Assembly (NCBI GenBank): GCA_024693105.1
Contig: JAILLO010000029.1
Location: 1-43,769, forward strand
DNA: 43,769 bases
Direction of reading: 5' to 3'
DNA from: Clostridia bacterium
GTDB lineage: Bacteria; Bacillota; Clostridia; Peptostreptococcales; Anaerovoracaceae
Below the pieces are notes generated by a model, which worked only from the letters and a program-made list of their open reading frames with translations, made no database searches and had not been told where the DNA came from. Below, piece by piece: positions 7,863 to 16,796 of the stretch; the stretch's first letter is position 1; each line of letters opens with the position of its first letter. Both the position numbers and the translations under genes were made by a program.

Positions 7863-9136
7863 TCGATGAGGAATCAAGACTTACCGACATGGAATGTGAT
7901 GTCATAGGCGAAATCATGAATATAAGCATGGGTTCGGCGGCCACCGCTTTATCGACCGTGCTTGACACAAAAGTAAATATTACTACGCCAAAGATTGAAA
8001 GCACCGACATAGAGGCACTGGATTTTTCTTATCTGGAGCCTGTAATCGGCGTCCTGATTAAGTATGTCGAAGGCATTGACGGTTCGAATGTTCTTCTGAT
8101 GAAGGAATCGGATATGAAACATATCCTTTGTCACCTTCTTTCAATTGAAGAGACTGATGATTTTGAGTTTGATGAGATAAGTTCCAGCGCAATCTGCGAA
8201 ATTATGAACCAGATGATGGGTTCATCAGCAAGTGCACTGGCATCATTTCTGGGAAAACCGGTAAATATTTCACCTCCGGAAATCCTGGATGTGGCAAATA
8301 CAAAAAATGTAAGAGAACTGTTCTCAATTAAAGGAGATTCTGTAGTCAGCATTAAATTCCAGCTTAGTGTGGAAGGCATAGTCGAGAGTGAATTTATCAG
8401 TGCACTTGAGACAAAGCTTGCAAAAGAAATGGTTAAGATGACCCTTGGGATGAGCGACGGCGGCGAAGAAGGGATGAACGCGGAAGCGGCTGCAGCAGCG
8501 CCTGCACCTGAAGCAGTGCCTGCACCTGAAGCAGCGCCTGCACCTGAGGCAGCGCCTGCGCCTGAGGCAGCGCCTGCACCTGCGCCGGCACCTGCACCTG
8601 CGCCGGCACCTGCAGCGGCACCTGCGCCGGCACCTGCAGCAGTACCGCCGGTACCGGATCCGGCAGCATATCCGCCTCAGGGAGGCTATCCTCCGTATCC
8701 GTATCCACCTTATCCGTATCCGCCTCAGGGAGGCTATCCGGGATATCCTCCTCAGGGCTACGCACCGCCGCAGGCAGCAGCACCGCCACAGCAGGCTCCT
8801 GTGACGCCAAAACCTATGGTTGACGCATCGCCGTACGCCTACAAACCTCTCGGAATGGGGGATGCGGCAGATGATGACAATAGCAACAATCTGGAACTGA
8901 TTATGTCGGTTCCGATACAGCTTACAGTCGAACTTGGAAGGACCAAAAAGAAAATCAAAGATATTGTAGAGCTTTATCAAGGCAATATCGTAGAGCTTGA
9001 CCGCCAGGCAGGCGACCAGGTAGACATCATGGCCAACGGAAGACTGATAGCAAAAGGTGACGTTGTTGTAGTTGATGACAATTACAGTGTACGTATTACC
9101 GAAATTATAAAGAGCAAAGAAGTTCCGCCCGTATAG
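7859..9136 (+). CDS. fliY: Flagellar motor switch phosphatase FliY (CheC-like domain plus FliN domain)
   Basis: FliY combines a CheY-P phosphatase with the FliN switch component. The 425-residue protein has two CheC-type active-site helices, DVIGEIMNISMGSAATALST (E18, N21) and AICEIMNQMMGSSASALASF (E114, N117). A linker of about 120 residues follows (205-325), made first of Pro-Ala-Pro-Glu repeats and then of Pro/Tyr/Gly-rich repeats. The C-terminal SpoA/FliN domain starts near LELIMSVPIQLTVELG (345-420). Bacillus FliY (about 378 residues) also carries an N-terminal CheY-P docking peptide like that of FliM; I do not see it here. The start overlaps the fliM stop. Confidence 0.95.
   Translation: MIDEESRLTDMECDVIGEIMNISMGSAATALSTVLDTKVNITTPKIESTDIEALDFSYLEPVIGVLIKYVEGIDGSNVLLMKESDMKHILCHLLSIEETDDFEFDEISSSAICEIMNQMMGSSASALASFLGKPVNISPPEILDVANTKNVRELFSIKGDSVVSIKFQLSVEGIVESEFISALETKLAKEMVKMTLGMSDGGEEGMNAEAAAAAPAPEAVPAPEAAPAPEAAPAPEAAPAPAPAPAPAPAPAAAPAPAPAAVPPVPDPAAYPPQGGYPPYPYPPYPYPPQGGYPGYPPQGYAPPQAAAPPQQAPVTPKPMVDASPYAYKPLGMGDAADDDNSNNLELIMSVPIQLTVELGRTKKKIKDIVELYQGNIVELDRQAGDQVDIMANGRLIAKGDVVVVDDNYSVRITEIIKSKEVPPV
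8494..8640 (+). repeat. Tandem repeat DNA encoding the Pro-Ala linker of FliY
   Basis: The stretch is built from near-identical 18-base units coding for PAPEAA (four to five copies to about 8575), then 12-base units coding for PAPA. A further short repeat at about 8676-8760 encodes YPPQGGYPPYP-like units. The copies differ only at a few bases, so copy number could change by slippage without losing the frame, because the units are multiples of three. Confidence 0.85.
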
Positions 9137-9192
9137 AGATAAAAACAGCTGACGGGAATGAGATTATCACTTTTTAAGAAAAGGAGTACGAA

Positions 9193-9558
9193 ATGAGCAA
9201 AATTTTAATCGTTGACGATGCGGCATTCATGCGCATGATGGTTAAGGACAACCTGAAGAAAGCCGGATTCACAGATTTTATTGAAGCCGGCAACGGAGAA
9301 GAAGCAATGGCTCTGTTCACAGAACACAAGCCGGAGCTGGTTCTTTTGGACATCACAATGCCGGTTATGGACGGAATCCAGACTCTGACAGCAATTAAGC
9401 AGGCCAATCCGGCTGCAAAGGTTGTAATGTGTTCTGCAATGGGCCAGGAGGCAATGGTAGTTGAAGCTATCAAGCTGGGAGCTCTTGACTTTATTGTTAA
9501 GCCGTTCAAGCCTGACAGACTTATTCAGACTGTTAAGAGCGTTCTGGGCGAGCAGTAG
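9193..9558 (+). CDS. cheY: Chemotaxis response regulator CheY
   Basis: CheY carries the phosphoryl signal from CheA to FliM/FliY. The 121 residues are a single receiver domain with the acidic pair D8-D9 (ILIVDDAAFMR), phospho-acceptor D53 (LVLLDITMPVMDG), S81 (VVMCSAMGQE) and K103 (FIVKPFKPD). It lies between the switch genes and the export genes, the standard Firmicute position. A strong AAAAGGAG ribosome binding site precedes the ATG. CheA, which would phosphorylate it, is not in this window. Confidence 0.97.
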   Translation: MSKILIVDDAAFMRMMVKDNLKKAGFTDFIEAGNGEEAMALFTEHKPELVLLDITMPVMDGIQTLTAIKQANPAAKVVMCSAMGQEAMVVEAIKLGALDFIVKPFKPDRLIQTVKSVLGEQ

Positions 9559-9570
9559 GAGGAAAAAACG

Positions 9571-9936
9571 GTGGTTCAGGATGTGATTTCAGTGGTGTTT
9601 GCGCTGATTGCCATGATTGCGGTGATAGTACTGGCTTATTATGCAAGCCGCTGGTACGCGCGAAGGGTTGGCGTATTTGGCGGAGCAAAGCATATGAAAG
9701 TGGTTGACCGCCTTGTGGTAAGCAGAAACGGCTCCATCATTATTCTCGATTTGGATGGCGAGCAGTACATGGTAGGCATAAGCGATTCAAACATTCAGAT
9801 TATGAAGCAGCTTGAAACACCTATTCCGTTTGAACGAAAGACGGCTGCCGAGATTCAGAAAATGAGCTTTGGCAAAGCATTAAAAACTGTAATTCAGCAA
9901 AAGGTAAACGCAGATGAAGACGATGACCGGAACTAA
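9571..9936 (+). CDS. fliO: Flagellar biosynthesis protein FliO
   Basis: FliO is a small membrane protein that helps assemble the FliP ring of the export gate. The 121 residues have one N-terminal membrane segment (about 5-25) and a cytoplasmic beta-rich domain with the family pattern KVVDRLVVSRNGSIIILDLD and GEQYMVGISDSNIQIMKQLE. The start is GTG at 9571, eight bases after AGGAGG. Its end overlaps fliP by 23 bases, supporting coupled translation. Confidence 0.9.
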   Translation: MVQDVISVVFALIAMIAVIVLAYYASRWYARRVGVFGGAKHMKVVDRLVVSRNGSIIILDLDGEQYMVGISDSNIQIMKQLETPIPFERKTAAEIQKMSFGKALKTVIQQKVNADEDDDRN

Positions 9937-10693
9937 AAACCGAATGATGTCTGTTCTGCAGAAGTTTCTTCTGTCGGCGGGCATAATTATGATGACATTT
10001 AATTTCACGCTTGCGAGGGTATATGCGGAGTCTCCGGTTCAAGTGGCAATAAACGGTGAAGGATCTGATGTTGTAAGGGTTATCGTAGTTCTTACCATTA
10101 TTTCGCTTGCGCCTTTCCTGCTTCTGATGATGACCTGCTTTGCACGTGTTATCATTATATTTTCCTTTCTGCGAAATGCACTCGGCACTCAGTCCACTCC
10201 GCCTAATCAGGTACTTGTGGGGCTGGCTCTGTTTGTCACGTTTTTTATCATGCAGCCTGTTCTTACCGAGGTGTATGATGTTGCATTGCAGCCTTACAAC
10301 GACGGTATTATTCAGACTGATGAATTTCTTGACAAGGCGGCGGAGCCTATCAAGGAATTTATGCTGAACCAGACGACCAAGGAAGACGTGGAACTGTTCA
10401 AAACTCTTTCGGCAGACAGTGAGGAACTCGAAAAAATCGAAGGAACCAAGCTTCCTATGAGTATTGTCTGCCCCGCTTTTATCACAAGCGAACTGAAAAG
10501 GGCATTCCTGGCCGGCTTCATGATTTATATACCATTCCTGATTATAGACCTTGTCGTGGCAAGTACGCTTATGTCTCTGGGAATGATTATGCTGCCGCCG
10601 GTATCAATAGCACTGCCTTTCAAGATTATGCTGTTTGTAGTAGTTGACGGCTGGGGGCTTTTGATAAAGACCCTTGTTATGACTTATAACTGA
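9914..10693 (+). CDS. fliP: Flagellar export gate protein FliP
   Basis: FliP forms, with FliQ and FliR, the core channel of the flagellar type III export gate. The 259 residues include a cleavable signal peptide (to about residue 38, ending LARVYA), then membrane segments with the family patterns VVLTIISLAPFLLLMMTCFA, RVIIIFSFLRNALGTQSTPP and SELKRAFLAGFMIYIPFLII. Length and order are normal. The ATG at 9914 has a modest AAAGG site inside fliO; a later Met (residue 11) is possible. Confidence 0.96.
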   Translation: MKTMTGTKNRMMSVLQKFLLSAGIIMMTFNFTLARVYAESPVQVAINGEGSDVVRVIVVLTIISLAPFLLLMMTCFARVIIIFSFLRNALGTQSTPPNQVLVGLALFVTFFIMQPVLTEVYDVALQPYNDGIIQTDEFLDKAAEPIKEFMLNQTTKEDVELFKTLSADSEELEKIEGTKLPMSIVCPAFITSELKRAFLAGFMIYIPFLIIDLVVASTLMSLGMIMLPPVSIALPFKIMLFVVVDGWGLLIKTLVMTYN

Positions 10694-10714
10694 CGATGAC
10701 GGAGGAGAAAAGAA

Positions 10715-10978
10715 GTGACAACATCAGAGTTGATGGAAATTTTCAGAGACGCCGTGCTAACGGGACTGAAAATAGCAGGACCGATACTTGTGCTCAGTAT
10801 TCTTGTCGGCCTTGTTATTGCTGTTTTTCAGGCGGCAACTTCTGTTAATGAGCAGACACTGACCTTTGTGCCGAAGCTTGTGGTTATAGGTGTTGTAATG
10901 GTTCTGTTCGGAGGATGGATGCTCCAGCAGATGGTGGATTTTGTTTACAGGATATTTGAAGTCATTTCCACCATATAG
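10715..10978 (+). CDS. fliQ: Flagellar export gate protein FliQ
   Basis: This 87-residue protein has two membrane helices (about 18-39 and 50-74) with the family patterns GPILVLSILVGLVIAVFQAA, TSVNEQTLTFVPKLVVIGVV and FGGWMLQQMVDF. It packs around FliP in the export gate. The start is GTG, seven bases after GGAGGAG. It lies between fliP and fliR as expected. Confidence 0.96.
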   Translation: MTTSELMEIFRDAVLTGLKIAGPILVLSILVGLVIAVFQAATSVNEQTLTFVPKLVVIGVVMVLFGGWMLQQMVDFVYRIFEVISTI

Positions 10979-10986
10979 CTTCGCGG

Positions 10987-11775
10987 GTGATCAAAGTGGC
11001 ACTGAATTATATTGACAATTTCAATACATATCTTATATTCCTCTTTGTTTGTTGCCGCATGGCGGGTCTGGTCTTTTTCAATCCGATATTCGGACGTTCA
11101 AGCATCCCGGTTATTGTCAAAATAGGGCTTTCACTGGGTCTTGCATTAAATACAACGGCAGTTTATCAGGGCGTATTCGTCCAGGATTATTCTGCTATAG
11201 AAACTTTTTTGTCCATGGCGAAAGAATTTGCCGTGGGCTTTGCCATAGGCTATGTTGTGAACATATTTATGGCGGTTTTTCACCTTGCGGGAGAGGTTAT
11301 GGATTTGCAGATGGGCTACAGTATGGCCACAATGTATGATCCTTCCAGCAATTCAAACATTTCCGTAACGGGTAATCTCGTTACGATTATGTTTACACTT
11401 TTGTTTTTTATCACCGACAGTCATTTGAATCTGATGGTGGTTGCCTCAAAATCTTATTCCGTTATTCCGATAGGAATGAGCGGTCTGAGTAAAGAATGCG
11501 GTGTATATGCAATTGAACTGTTCGGCAATATGTTTACCTACGCGGTTCAGCTGGCAATACCGATTATAGTGGTTGAAGTGGTGGTCGAAGTCGCAGTCGG
11601 CATACTAATGAAGATGGTTCCGAATATCAACGTATTCGTAGTTAACCTTCAGCTCAAGATGATTGCGGGCTTTGTTGCTTTATTCACACTGATTCCGGTT
11701 ATAGTAAAATTCCTTTCAAAACTGAATGAAATTATGATGGAAGATATCCGGACAATGATAACATTTCTTGTATAG
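10987..11775 (+). CDS. fliR: Flagellar export gate protein FliR
   Basis: FliR completes the FliP5Q4R1 gate. The 262 residues hold about six membrane segments and the family patterns CCRMAGLVFFNPIFGRSSIP, VFHLAGEVMDLQMGYSMATM and YDPSSNSNISVTGNLVTIMF. The start is uncertain: GTG at 10987 has no clear ribosome binding site, while GTG at 10996 has GGTGAT just upstream. Both begin within 20 bases of the fliQ stop, and translation is probably coupled. Confidence 0.95.
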   Translation: MIKVALNYIDNFNTYLIFLFVCCRMAGLVFFNPIFGRSSIPVIVKIGLSLGLALNTTAVYQGVFVQDYSAIETFLSMAKEFAVGFAIGYVVNIFMAVFHLAGEVMDLQMGYSMATMYDPSSNSNISVTGNLVTIMFTLLFFITDSHLNLMVVASKSYSVIPIGMSGLSKECGVYAIELFGNMFTYAVQLAIPIIVVEVVVEVAVGILMKMVPNINVFVVNLQLKMIAGFVALFTLIPVIVKFLSKLNEIMMEDIRTMITFLV

Positions 11776-11810
11776 CTTCAAAGAGCATGTGCAAAAAGGG
11801 GGGATAAGCT

Positions 11811-12887
11811 TTGGCTGAAGCAAATAAGACCGAAAAGGCCACTCCCAAAAAGCGAAAAGACCAACGAAAGAAAGGTAATACCTTCCAAAGTAAGGATGCA
11901 GTAAGCGTTGCGGTGGTTCTTGTAGGATTCGTACTTCTGATGAAGCTTGGAAGCTTTATTGTATTGCAGCTGGTTGATGTTTATGAGGACCAGCTTGCGC
12001 TTGCAGCAGATACGACAGTGCTGACGGTTGCCGCATGCGGGGTTGTTATGAGAAACATAGTAATTACCCTGTTTATATGTACCGTTCCGCTTCTTCTGAT
12101 GATATCGCTTACGATTATCATCACATCCGGTGTTCAGACAAAGTTTCTTTTTTCGCCGGAGCTTATCAAATTCAAGTTTAACAGAATTGACCTGTTGCAG
12201 GGCATTAAGCGAATGATTTCGCTCAGGTCGATCGTTCAGCTTATAAAATCAATTTTAAAGATACTGGTGATTTTCGTCTTAATATACAGCAGTATCACGG
12301 GACTTTTGAAAGTTGCACCGGACATGCTTTCGGCAAGTCTGGGTAATAATATAGACTATATGCTTGATACCATCTGGTCGATGGTTATCAAAATCTGTGT
12401 TCTTTCGGTCGGCATCGCCGTCATTGACTGGGCATACCAGAGATATGACTACGAGAAAAAGCTGATGATGACCAAACAGGAGGTCAAGGACGAATACAAA
12501 CAGACAGAAGGAGATCCTCTGATAAAGGGTCAGATCAGACAGCGCCAGCGTAAGATGAGTATGAATCGTATGATTCAGCAGGTTCCGGGCGCAGACGTAA
12601 TCGTCAGAAACCCGACGCATTTTGCAATTGCACTAAAGTACGATCAGAATAAAGACCCTGCACCGATTGTTCTGGCAAAGGGCCAGGATTTGGTGGCAGA
12701 GAGGATTATAAAAGTTGCAGAGGAAAACGATATTCTCATGATGGAAAATCCGCCTCTTGCAAGAAGCCTCTACAAGGAGACGGAGGTGAACGGCTATGTT
12801 CCTACGGAATTCTACGGAGCGGTTGCCGAAGTGCTTGCATGGGTATACAAGCAAAAAGATATTAAGATAGAAAAAAGGGCTGATTAA
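11811..12887 (+). CDS. flhB: Flagellar export switch protein FlhB
   Basis: FlhB controls substrate choice of the export gate and cleaves itself. The 358 residues start with a basic KATPKKRKDQRKKG segment, then four membrane helices, and a cytoplasmic C-terminal domain with the autocleavage motif NPTH at residues 267-270 (VIVRNPTHFAIALKY). The start is TTG, six bases after AAGGGGGGA; no better ATG is available. The stop codon shares one base with the flhA start (TAATG). Confidence 0.96.
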   Translation: MAEANKTEKATPKKRKDQRKKGNTFQSKDAVSVAVVLVGFVLLMKLGSFIVLQLVDVYEDQLALAADTTVLTVAACGVVMRNIVITLFICTVPLLLMISLTIIITSGVQTKFLFSPELIKFKFNRIDLLQGIKRMISLRSIVQLIKSILKILVIFVLIYSSITGLLKVAPDMLSASLGNNIDYMLDTIWSMVIKICVLSVGIAVIDWAYQRYDYEKKLMMTKQEVKDEYKQTEGDPLIKGQIRQRQRKMSMNRMIQQVPGADVIVRNPTHFAIALKYDQNKDPAPIVLAKGQDLVAERIIKVAEENDILMMENPPLARSLYKETEVNGYVPTEFYGAVAEVLAWVYKQKDIKIEKRAD

Positions 12888-14956
12888 TGAAATTACTAAA
12901 GAATGCGGTAGTAATATTTGTAATAAGCGTAGTGGCGCTGATCATCATACCGCTGCCGACACCGATACTGGACTTCATGTTCATTACCAACATCGCGCTA
13001 TCTTTGATCATTCTTTTAACAACGATGTATATAGGGGGACCACTGGAGTTTTCAATCTTCCCCTCGATGCTGCTGATTACTACTCTTTTGCGGCTGGCAC
13101 TTAATATTTCTTCCACACGTCTTATTTTGTCGGAAGGAGGAAATGCGGGGAAAGTCATCGAGACCTTCGGAAGCTTTGTTCTCGGGGGAAATGCGGTAGT
13201 TGGCTTCATTGTCTTTCTCATAATTATCATTGTTCAGTTCGTCGTAATCACCAAGGGTACTGAGCGTATCGCGGAAGTTTCGGCAAGATTTACTCTCGAT
13301 GCAATGCCGGGAAAACAGATGGCGATTGACGCAGACCTTTCTTCCGGAATTATATCGGAGCAGGAAGCAAAGGCACGAAGAGAAAGAGTTCAAAGAGAGT
13401 CGGAATTTTACGGGGCCATGGACGGAGCTACAAAGCTCGTCAAGGGCGATACAATAGCATCAATAGTTATAGCGGCAATCAATCTTATAGCCGGTTCCAT
13501 TATCGGTATGGTGCAGGGTGGCATGGATTTTTCAACCGTCCTTTCGGTTTATTCCATCGCAACCGTAGGTGACGGTCTTGTCAGTCAGTTGCCTGCGCTT
13601 ATGATTTCAACCGCAACAGGTATGATTGTTACAAGAGCGGCCGCAGAAGGCAACCTCAATGAGGATGTCAAAAAGCAGTTCCTCTCCCAGCCTAAGGTTC
13701 TTCTTATGGCAGGCGCGGTAATTCTGCTGCTTGCTGTGATTCCGGGATCGCCAAAAGCACAGATTGTTGTACTTTCGGCAGTGCTTATCACTCTTGGAGT
13801 GATGCTTCTGACTTCCGAAAGGAAGAAAGAAAAAAAGGCCGAAACCGAAGAAACCGACCAGATGCAGATACAGCCGGAACAGATCAGCGAGACGGATTTT
13901 TACAGAAACATCGACAATGTCTACAATCTGCTTGGTGTTGAAGCCATCGAAATGGAATTCGGTTACTCGCTTCTGCCTCTTGTAGACGAAGGCAGCGGCG
14001 GAAGCTTTATTGAAAGAATTGTTATTTTCAGAAAGCAGTTTGCACTCGATATGGGTGTTGTTATACCTACGGTCAGACTTCGTGACAACGGCCTGATCAA
14101 TCCAAACCAGTATCTTATAAAGATACGCGGTGAGGAGGTTGCAAGCGGGGAAGTGCTTGTTGATTATTATCTGGCGCTTGATCCGGGTAACAGTACCGGA
14201 CCGATAGAAGGTATCGATACTGTTGAACCGGCATATAAGATACCGGGCAAATGGATTACCGAATCCGAAAAAGAAATAGCAGAAATCTACGGATATACCG
14301 TTATTGACGCATTATCCGTAATTGTCACCCATATGTCGGAGGTTATAAGGCATCACATCCACGAGCTTATCAGCAGACAGGACATCAACGTGCTTCTGCA
14401 AAATGTCGAAAAGAACAACAAGGCAATTGTTGAGGATGTTGTGGGCAAGGTTATTTCCGTGGCAGATCTTCAGAAGATACTTGTAAATCTCCTCAAAGAG
14501 GGCGTTCCTATCAGAGATATGGAAAGCATTCTCGAGGCGGTCGGAGATCAGGGAACCATGGTAAAGGATACCGACATGCTGACAGAATATGTACGTCAGA
14601 AGCTTAAGAGAACTATTACCAGAAAGTACACCGACGGTGCAGCACTGAAGGTAATTACACTGGATCAGAACATCGAAAATGCAATACTGAATTCAGTCAA
14701 GAAGTCGGAACACGGCACATATCTTACACTCGATCCGCAGACTGTCCAGGCAATTGTGGAAGCTGTGGCAGGCCAGATGGAGAAACTGAAGGATATTCTT
14801 CAGACACCGATTATTCTGACTTCTCCGATAGTCAGATTATATTTCAAGAGACTGATAGATCAGTTCCAGCCGAATATCGTTGTTTTATCTTTCAACGAAA
14901 TCGATACAGATATTCAGATTCAGGCTGTAGGTGCGGTTCAGATAGGCGACAGATAG
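12887..14956 (+). CDS. flhA: Flagellar export platform protein FlhA
   Basis: FlhA forms the nonameric ring that receives export substrates and uses the ion gradient. The 689 residues comprise about eight N-terminal membrane helices (1-305) with the FHIPEP family signature around EFYGAMDGATKLVKGDTIA (173-191). A charged linker (KKEKKAETEETDQ) and the four-part cytoplasmic domain follow. Length is normal. In many Firmicutes flhF and flhG come next; here 67 bases separate flhA from the sigma factor gene instead. Confidence 0.97.
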   Translation: MKLLKNAVVIFVISVVALIIIPLPTPILDFMFITNIALSLIILLTTMYIGGPLEFSIFPSMLLITTLLRLALNISSTRLILSEGGNAGKVIETFGSFVLGGNAVVGFIVFLIIIIVQFVVITKGTERIAEVSARFTLDAMPGKQMAIDADLSSGIISEQEAKARRERVQRESEFYGAMDGATKLVKGDTIASIVIAAINLIAGSIIGMVQGGMDFSTVLSVYSIATVGDGLVSQLPALMISTATGMIVTRAAAEGNLNEDVKKQFLSQPKVLLMAGAVILLLAVIPGSPKAQIVVLSAVLITLGVMLLTSERKKEKKAETEETDQMQIQPEQISETDFYRNIDNVYNLLGVEAIEMEFGYSLLPLVDEGSGGSFIERIVIFRKQFALDMGVVIPTVRLRDNGLINPNQYLIKIRGEEVASGEVLVDYYLALDPGNSTGPIEGIDTVEPAYKIPGKWITESEKEIAEIYGYTVIDALSVIVTHMSEVIRHHIHELISRQDINVLLQNVEKNNKAIVEDVVGKVISVADLQKILVNLLKEGVPIRDMESILEAVGDQGTMVKDTDMLTEYVRQKLKRTITRKYTDGAALKVITLDQNIENAILNSVKKSEHGTYLTLDPQTVQAIVEAVAGQMEKLKDILQTPIILTSPIVRLYFKRLIDQFQPNIVVLSFNEIDTDIQIQAVGAVQIGDR

Positions 14957-15023
14957 GGAGTCGCGGGCACACAGACCTAAAAATGAAGTGGCGGGCGCAA
15001 TGTAAGCGAAACAGGAGCGGCAG

Positions 15024-15791
15024 ATGGAAGAAGTTCTTAGGGAAGAAGACAACAATTACATAGAGCTTTGGGAACCGTATCTCAAGTCGGGCAGCATTGA
15101 AGACAGAAACGATCTTGTTCTCAGATATACCGATCTGGTCAAGCGGATAGTGCTGCGTTTTCGTGGCAGCTACAGCAATTATGCTCAGATGGATGATATG
15201 ATTAATCAGGGAATAATTGCGCTTATTGACGCGGTGGAGAAGTTCGACCCGCATCTGGGCAACAAATTTGAAACCTTTGCTTCAGTAAAAATCCGCGGAG
15301 CGGTTATCGACTTTATGAGAAAGCAGGACTGGGTTCCCAGAAACCAGCGCAATCTTGCAAAGGAGCTTGATGATGCATATGGGGCGCTTTATTCCGAGAC
15401 CGGCGAAGAACCGACAAAGGAAGAACTGGCAGACTATATGGGAATAACTCCGGCAGGTCTTGAGAAAATACTTGAGCAGAGGCAGAACTCAATGGTTCTT
15501 TCGTACGAGGAAGCTATCAACGAGAAGATGATGGTAGCGGCTCCGATTGTAGAAAACAGGAGCGATAACGAAACGCCGGAGGGTGTCCTTCTTTACGGAG
15601 AGCTCAAGGAGAAGCTTGCAGAGGCAATTGACCTTCTCAATGAAAAAGAGCGTCTTGTCGTTACACTTTATTATTACGAAAATCTAAAACTTAAAGAAAT
15701 TGCAGAGGTTATGGGAATCACCGAGTCGCGAGTTTCACAGATACATTCGGCATCGATTGTAAAGATGAAAAAAAGACTTGTTGATTATTGA
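15024..15791 (+). CDS. fliA: Flagellar RNA polymerase sigma factor FliA/SigD (sigma-28)
   Basis: This sigma-70 family factor directs transcription of late flagellar and chemotaxis genes. The 255 residues contain region 2 (LVLRYTDLVKRIVLRF, MINQGIIALIDAVEKFDP, FETFASVKIRGAVIDFMRKQ), region 3 (GEEPTKEELADYMGITPAG) and region 4 with a helix-turn-helix (LNEKERLVVTLYYYENLKLK, then EIAEVMGITESRVSQIHSAS). The VPRNQRN patch after region 2 is typical of the FliA/WhiG group. A candidate target promoter is seen at 22293-22319. No anti-sigma gene flgM is seen in the window. Confidence 0.95.
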   Translation: MEEVLREEDNNYIELWEPYLKSGSIEDRNDLVLRYTDLVKRIVLRFRGSYSNYAQMDDMINQGIIALIDAVEKFDPHLGNKFETFASVKIRGAVIDFMRKQDWVPRNQRNLAKELDDAYGALYSETGEEPTKEELADYMGITPAGLEKILEQRQNSMVLSYEEAINEKMMVAAPIVENRSDNETPEGVLLYGELKEKLAEAIDLLNEKERLVVTLYYYENLKLKEIAEVMGITESRVSQIHSASIVKMKKRLVDY

Positions 15792-15799
15792 TATTAATT

Positions 15800-15832
15800 A
15801 AAAAACGGTCCAAAAGCACGGCTTTTGGGACC
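15800..15832 (-). terminator. Intrinsic terminator pointing against the operon
   Basis: GGTCC-AAAAGC (15807-15817) pairs with GCTTTT-G-GGACC (15821-15832) around an ACG loop with one bulged G. On the + strand no T-run follows, but six A residues precede the hairpin (15800-15805). On the minus strand these read as a stem followed by six T residues, so this is a proper Rho-independent terminator for minus-strand transcription. No minus-strand gene lies nearby. It may block antisense transcription into fliA. Confidence 0.65.
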
Positions 15833-15924
15833 ACAGCAGAGAATCATTAAAAAAGCGGAAACTCCGGTTTCATTGAGGCGGAGGGACTGCAGACGGGGTA
15901 TTAACAGGCGAAAGGAGCAGAATT

Positions 15925-16695
15925 ATGATCAGAGGTTTTTATACGGCAGCATCCGGCGCGCTGACGCAGCAGAAAACACTGAATGTGGTGGCAAATAATA
16001 TTTCCAATATTTCCACCGTGGGTTTTAAGTCGCAGAATACGGTGACTACATCGTTTTATGACCATATCGTTTCAAGAATGAGCAACCTGAACAAGGGTGA
16101 TTTGCTTCAGCCGATAGGTCCGGGAACTTTTCTTTCCGTTACACTCGGGGAGTATACTAATTACGGGCAGGGTGCATTTGAAAATACGGATATACCTACA
16201 AATGTTGCAATAAACGGCAAGGGATATTTTATGATTGAAACAGAGAAGTACGGAAACGTTCTTACAAGAAACGGTCAGTTTTCGATAAGCGATGACGGAT
16301 TTCTTGTACTTGAGGGCCTCGGCAGGGTACTGAGCGAGGACGGAGAGCCTATTGAGCTTACCGTAAGTGACATTACCATTGACAGGAACGGTATGATTCA
16401 TGACAGTGAAGGCGAAGAGCTTGCAAAGATTTTTGTCGGCACGGTTGAAGAAAATACAGAACTCAGAAAAGTCGGGGAAGATTTCTTTGTTACAAAGGAC
16501 GGCAGTGATTTTATCGTCCAGGCAGAGGATCAGTACGACGTTATTCAGGGCAAAATCGAAAAGTCAAATGTAGGACTTTCCGAGCAGCTCACAAAAATGA
16601 TTGAGGCGCAGAGAAGCTTCCAGTCCTGTACGCAGGTTCTGAAGATGTATGACCAGGTTAATGACCAGAGTATAGTACTGGGAAGCATTACATAA
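15925..16695 (+). CDS. flgF: Flagellar basal-body rod protein, FlgF/FlgG family (first copy)
   Basis: This is an axial rod protein of 256 residues. The N-terminal rod motif MIRGFYTAASGALTQQKTLN, VVANNISNISTVGFKSQNTV and the C-terminal motif KSNVGLSEQLTKMIEAQRSF are present, with GQGAFENTDIPTNVAINGKG in the middle. The next gene encodes a paralogue. By order, the first copy is called FlgF (proximal rod) and the second FlgG (distal rod), but the symbols could be exchanged. The ATG follows GAAAGGAG. A 133-base gap with two hairpins precedes it (15807-15832; GAAAC-TCCG-GTTTC at 15858-15871), so it may be separated from fliA in expression. Confidence 0.88.
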   Translation: MIRGFYTAASGALTQQKTLNVVANNISNISTVGFKSQNTVTTSFYDHIVSRMSNLNKGDLLQPIGPGTFLSVTLGEYTNYGQGAFENTDIPTNVAINGKGYFMIETEKYGNVLTRNGQFSISDDGFLVLEGLGRVLSEDGEPIELTVSDITIDRNGMIHDSEGEELAKIFVGTVEENTELRKVGEDFFVTKDGSDFIVQAEDQYDVIQGKIEKSNVGLSEQLTKMIEAQRSFQSCTQVLKMYDQVNDQSIVLGSIT

Positions 16696-16796
16696 TTTTC
16701 CCTTCCGGGAACAGATGAACTTTCCGGCAGAGTAAAGGAATGACCTTTATAATGACCGGGCGGTGACAGAGCAATTTTGAGACAGGAGGAGAAAAG

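Noticed and set aside
8324-8980. Minus-strand frame of 218 codons rich in Arg and Cys opposite fliY
   Set aside because: It is the mirror of the Pro-Ala repeat DNA; fliY on the + strand is clearly the real gene.
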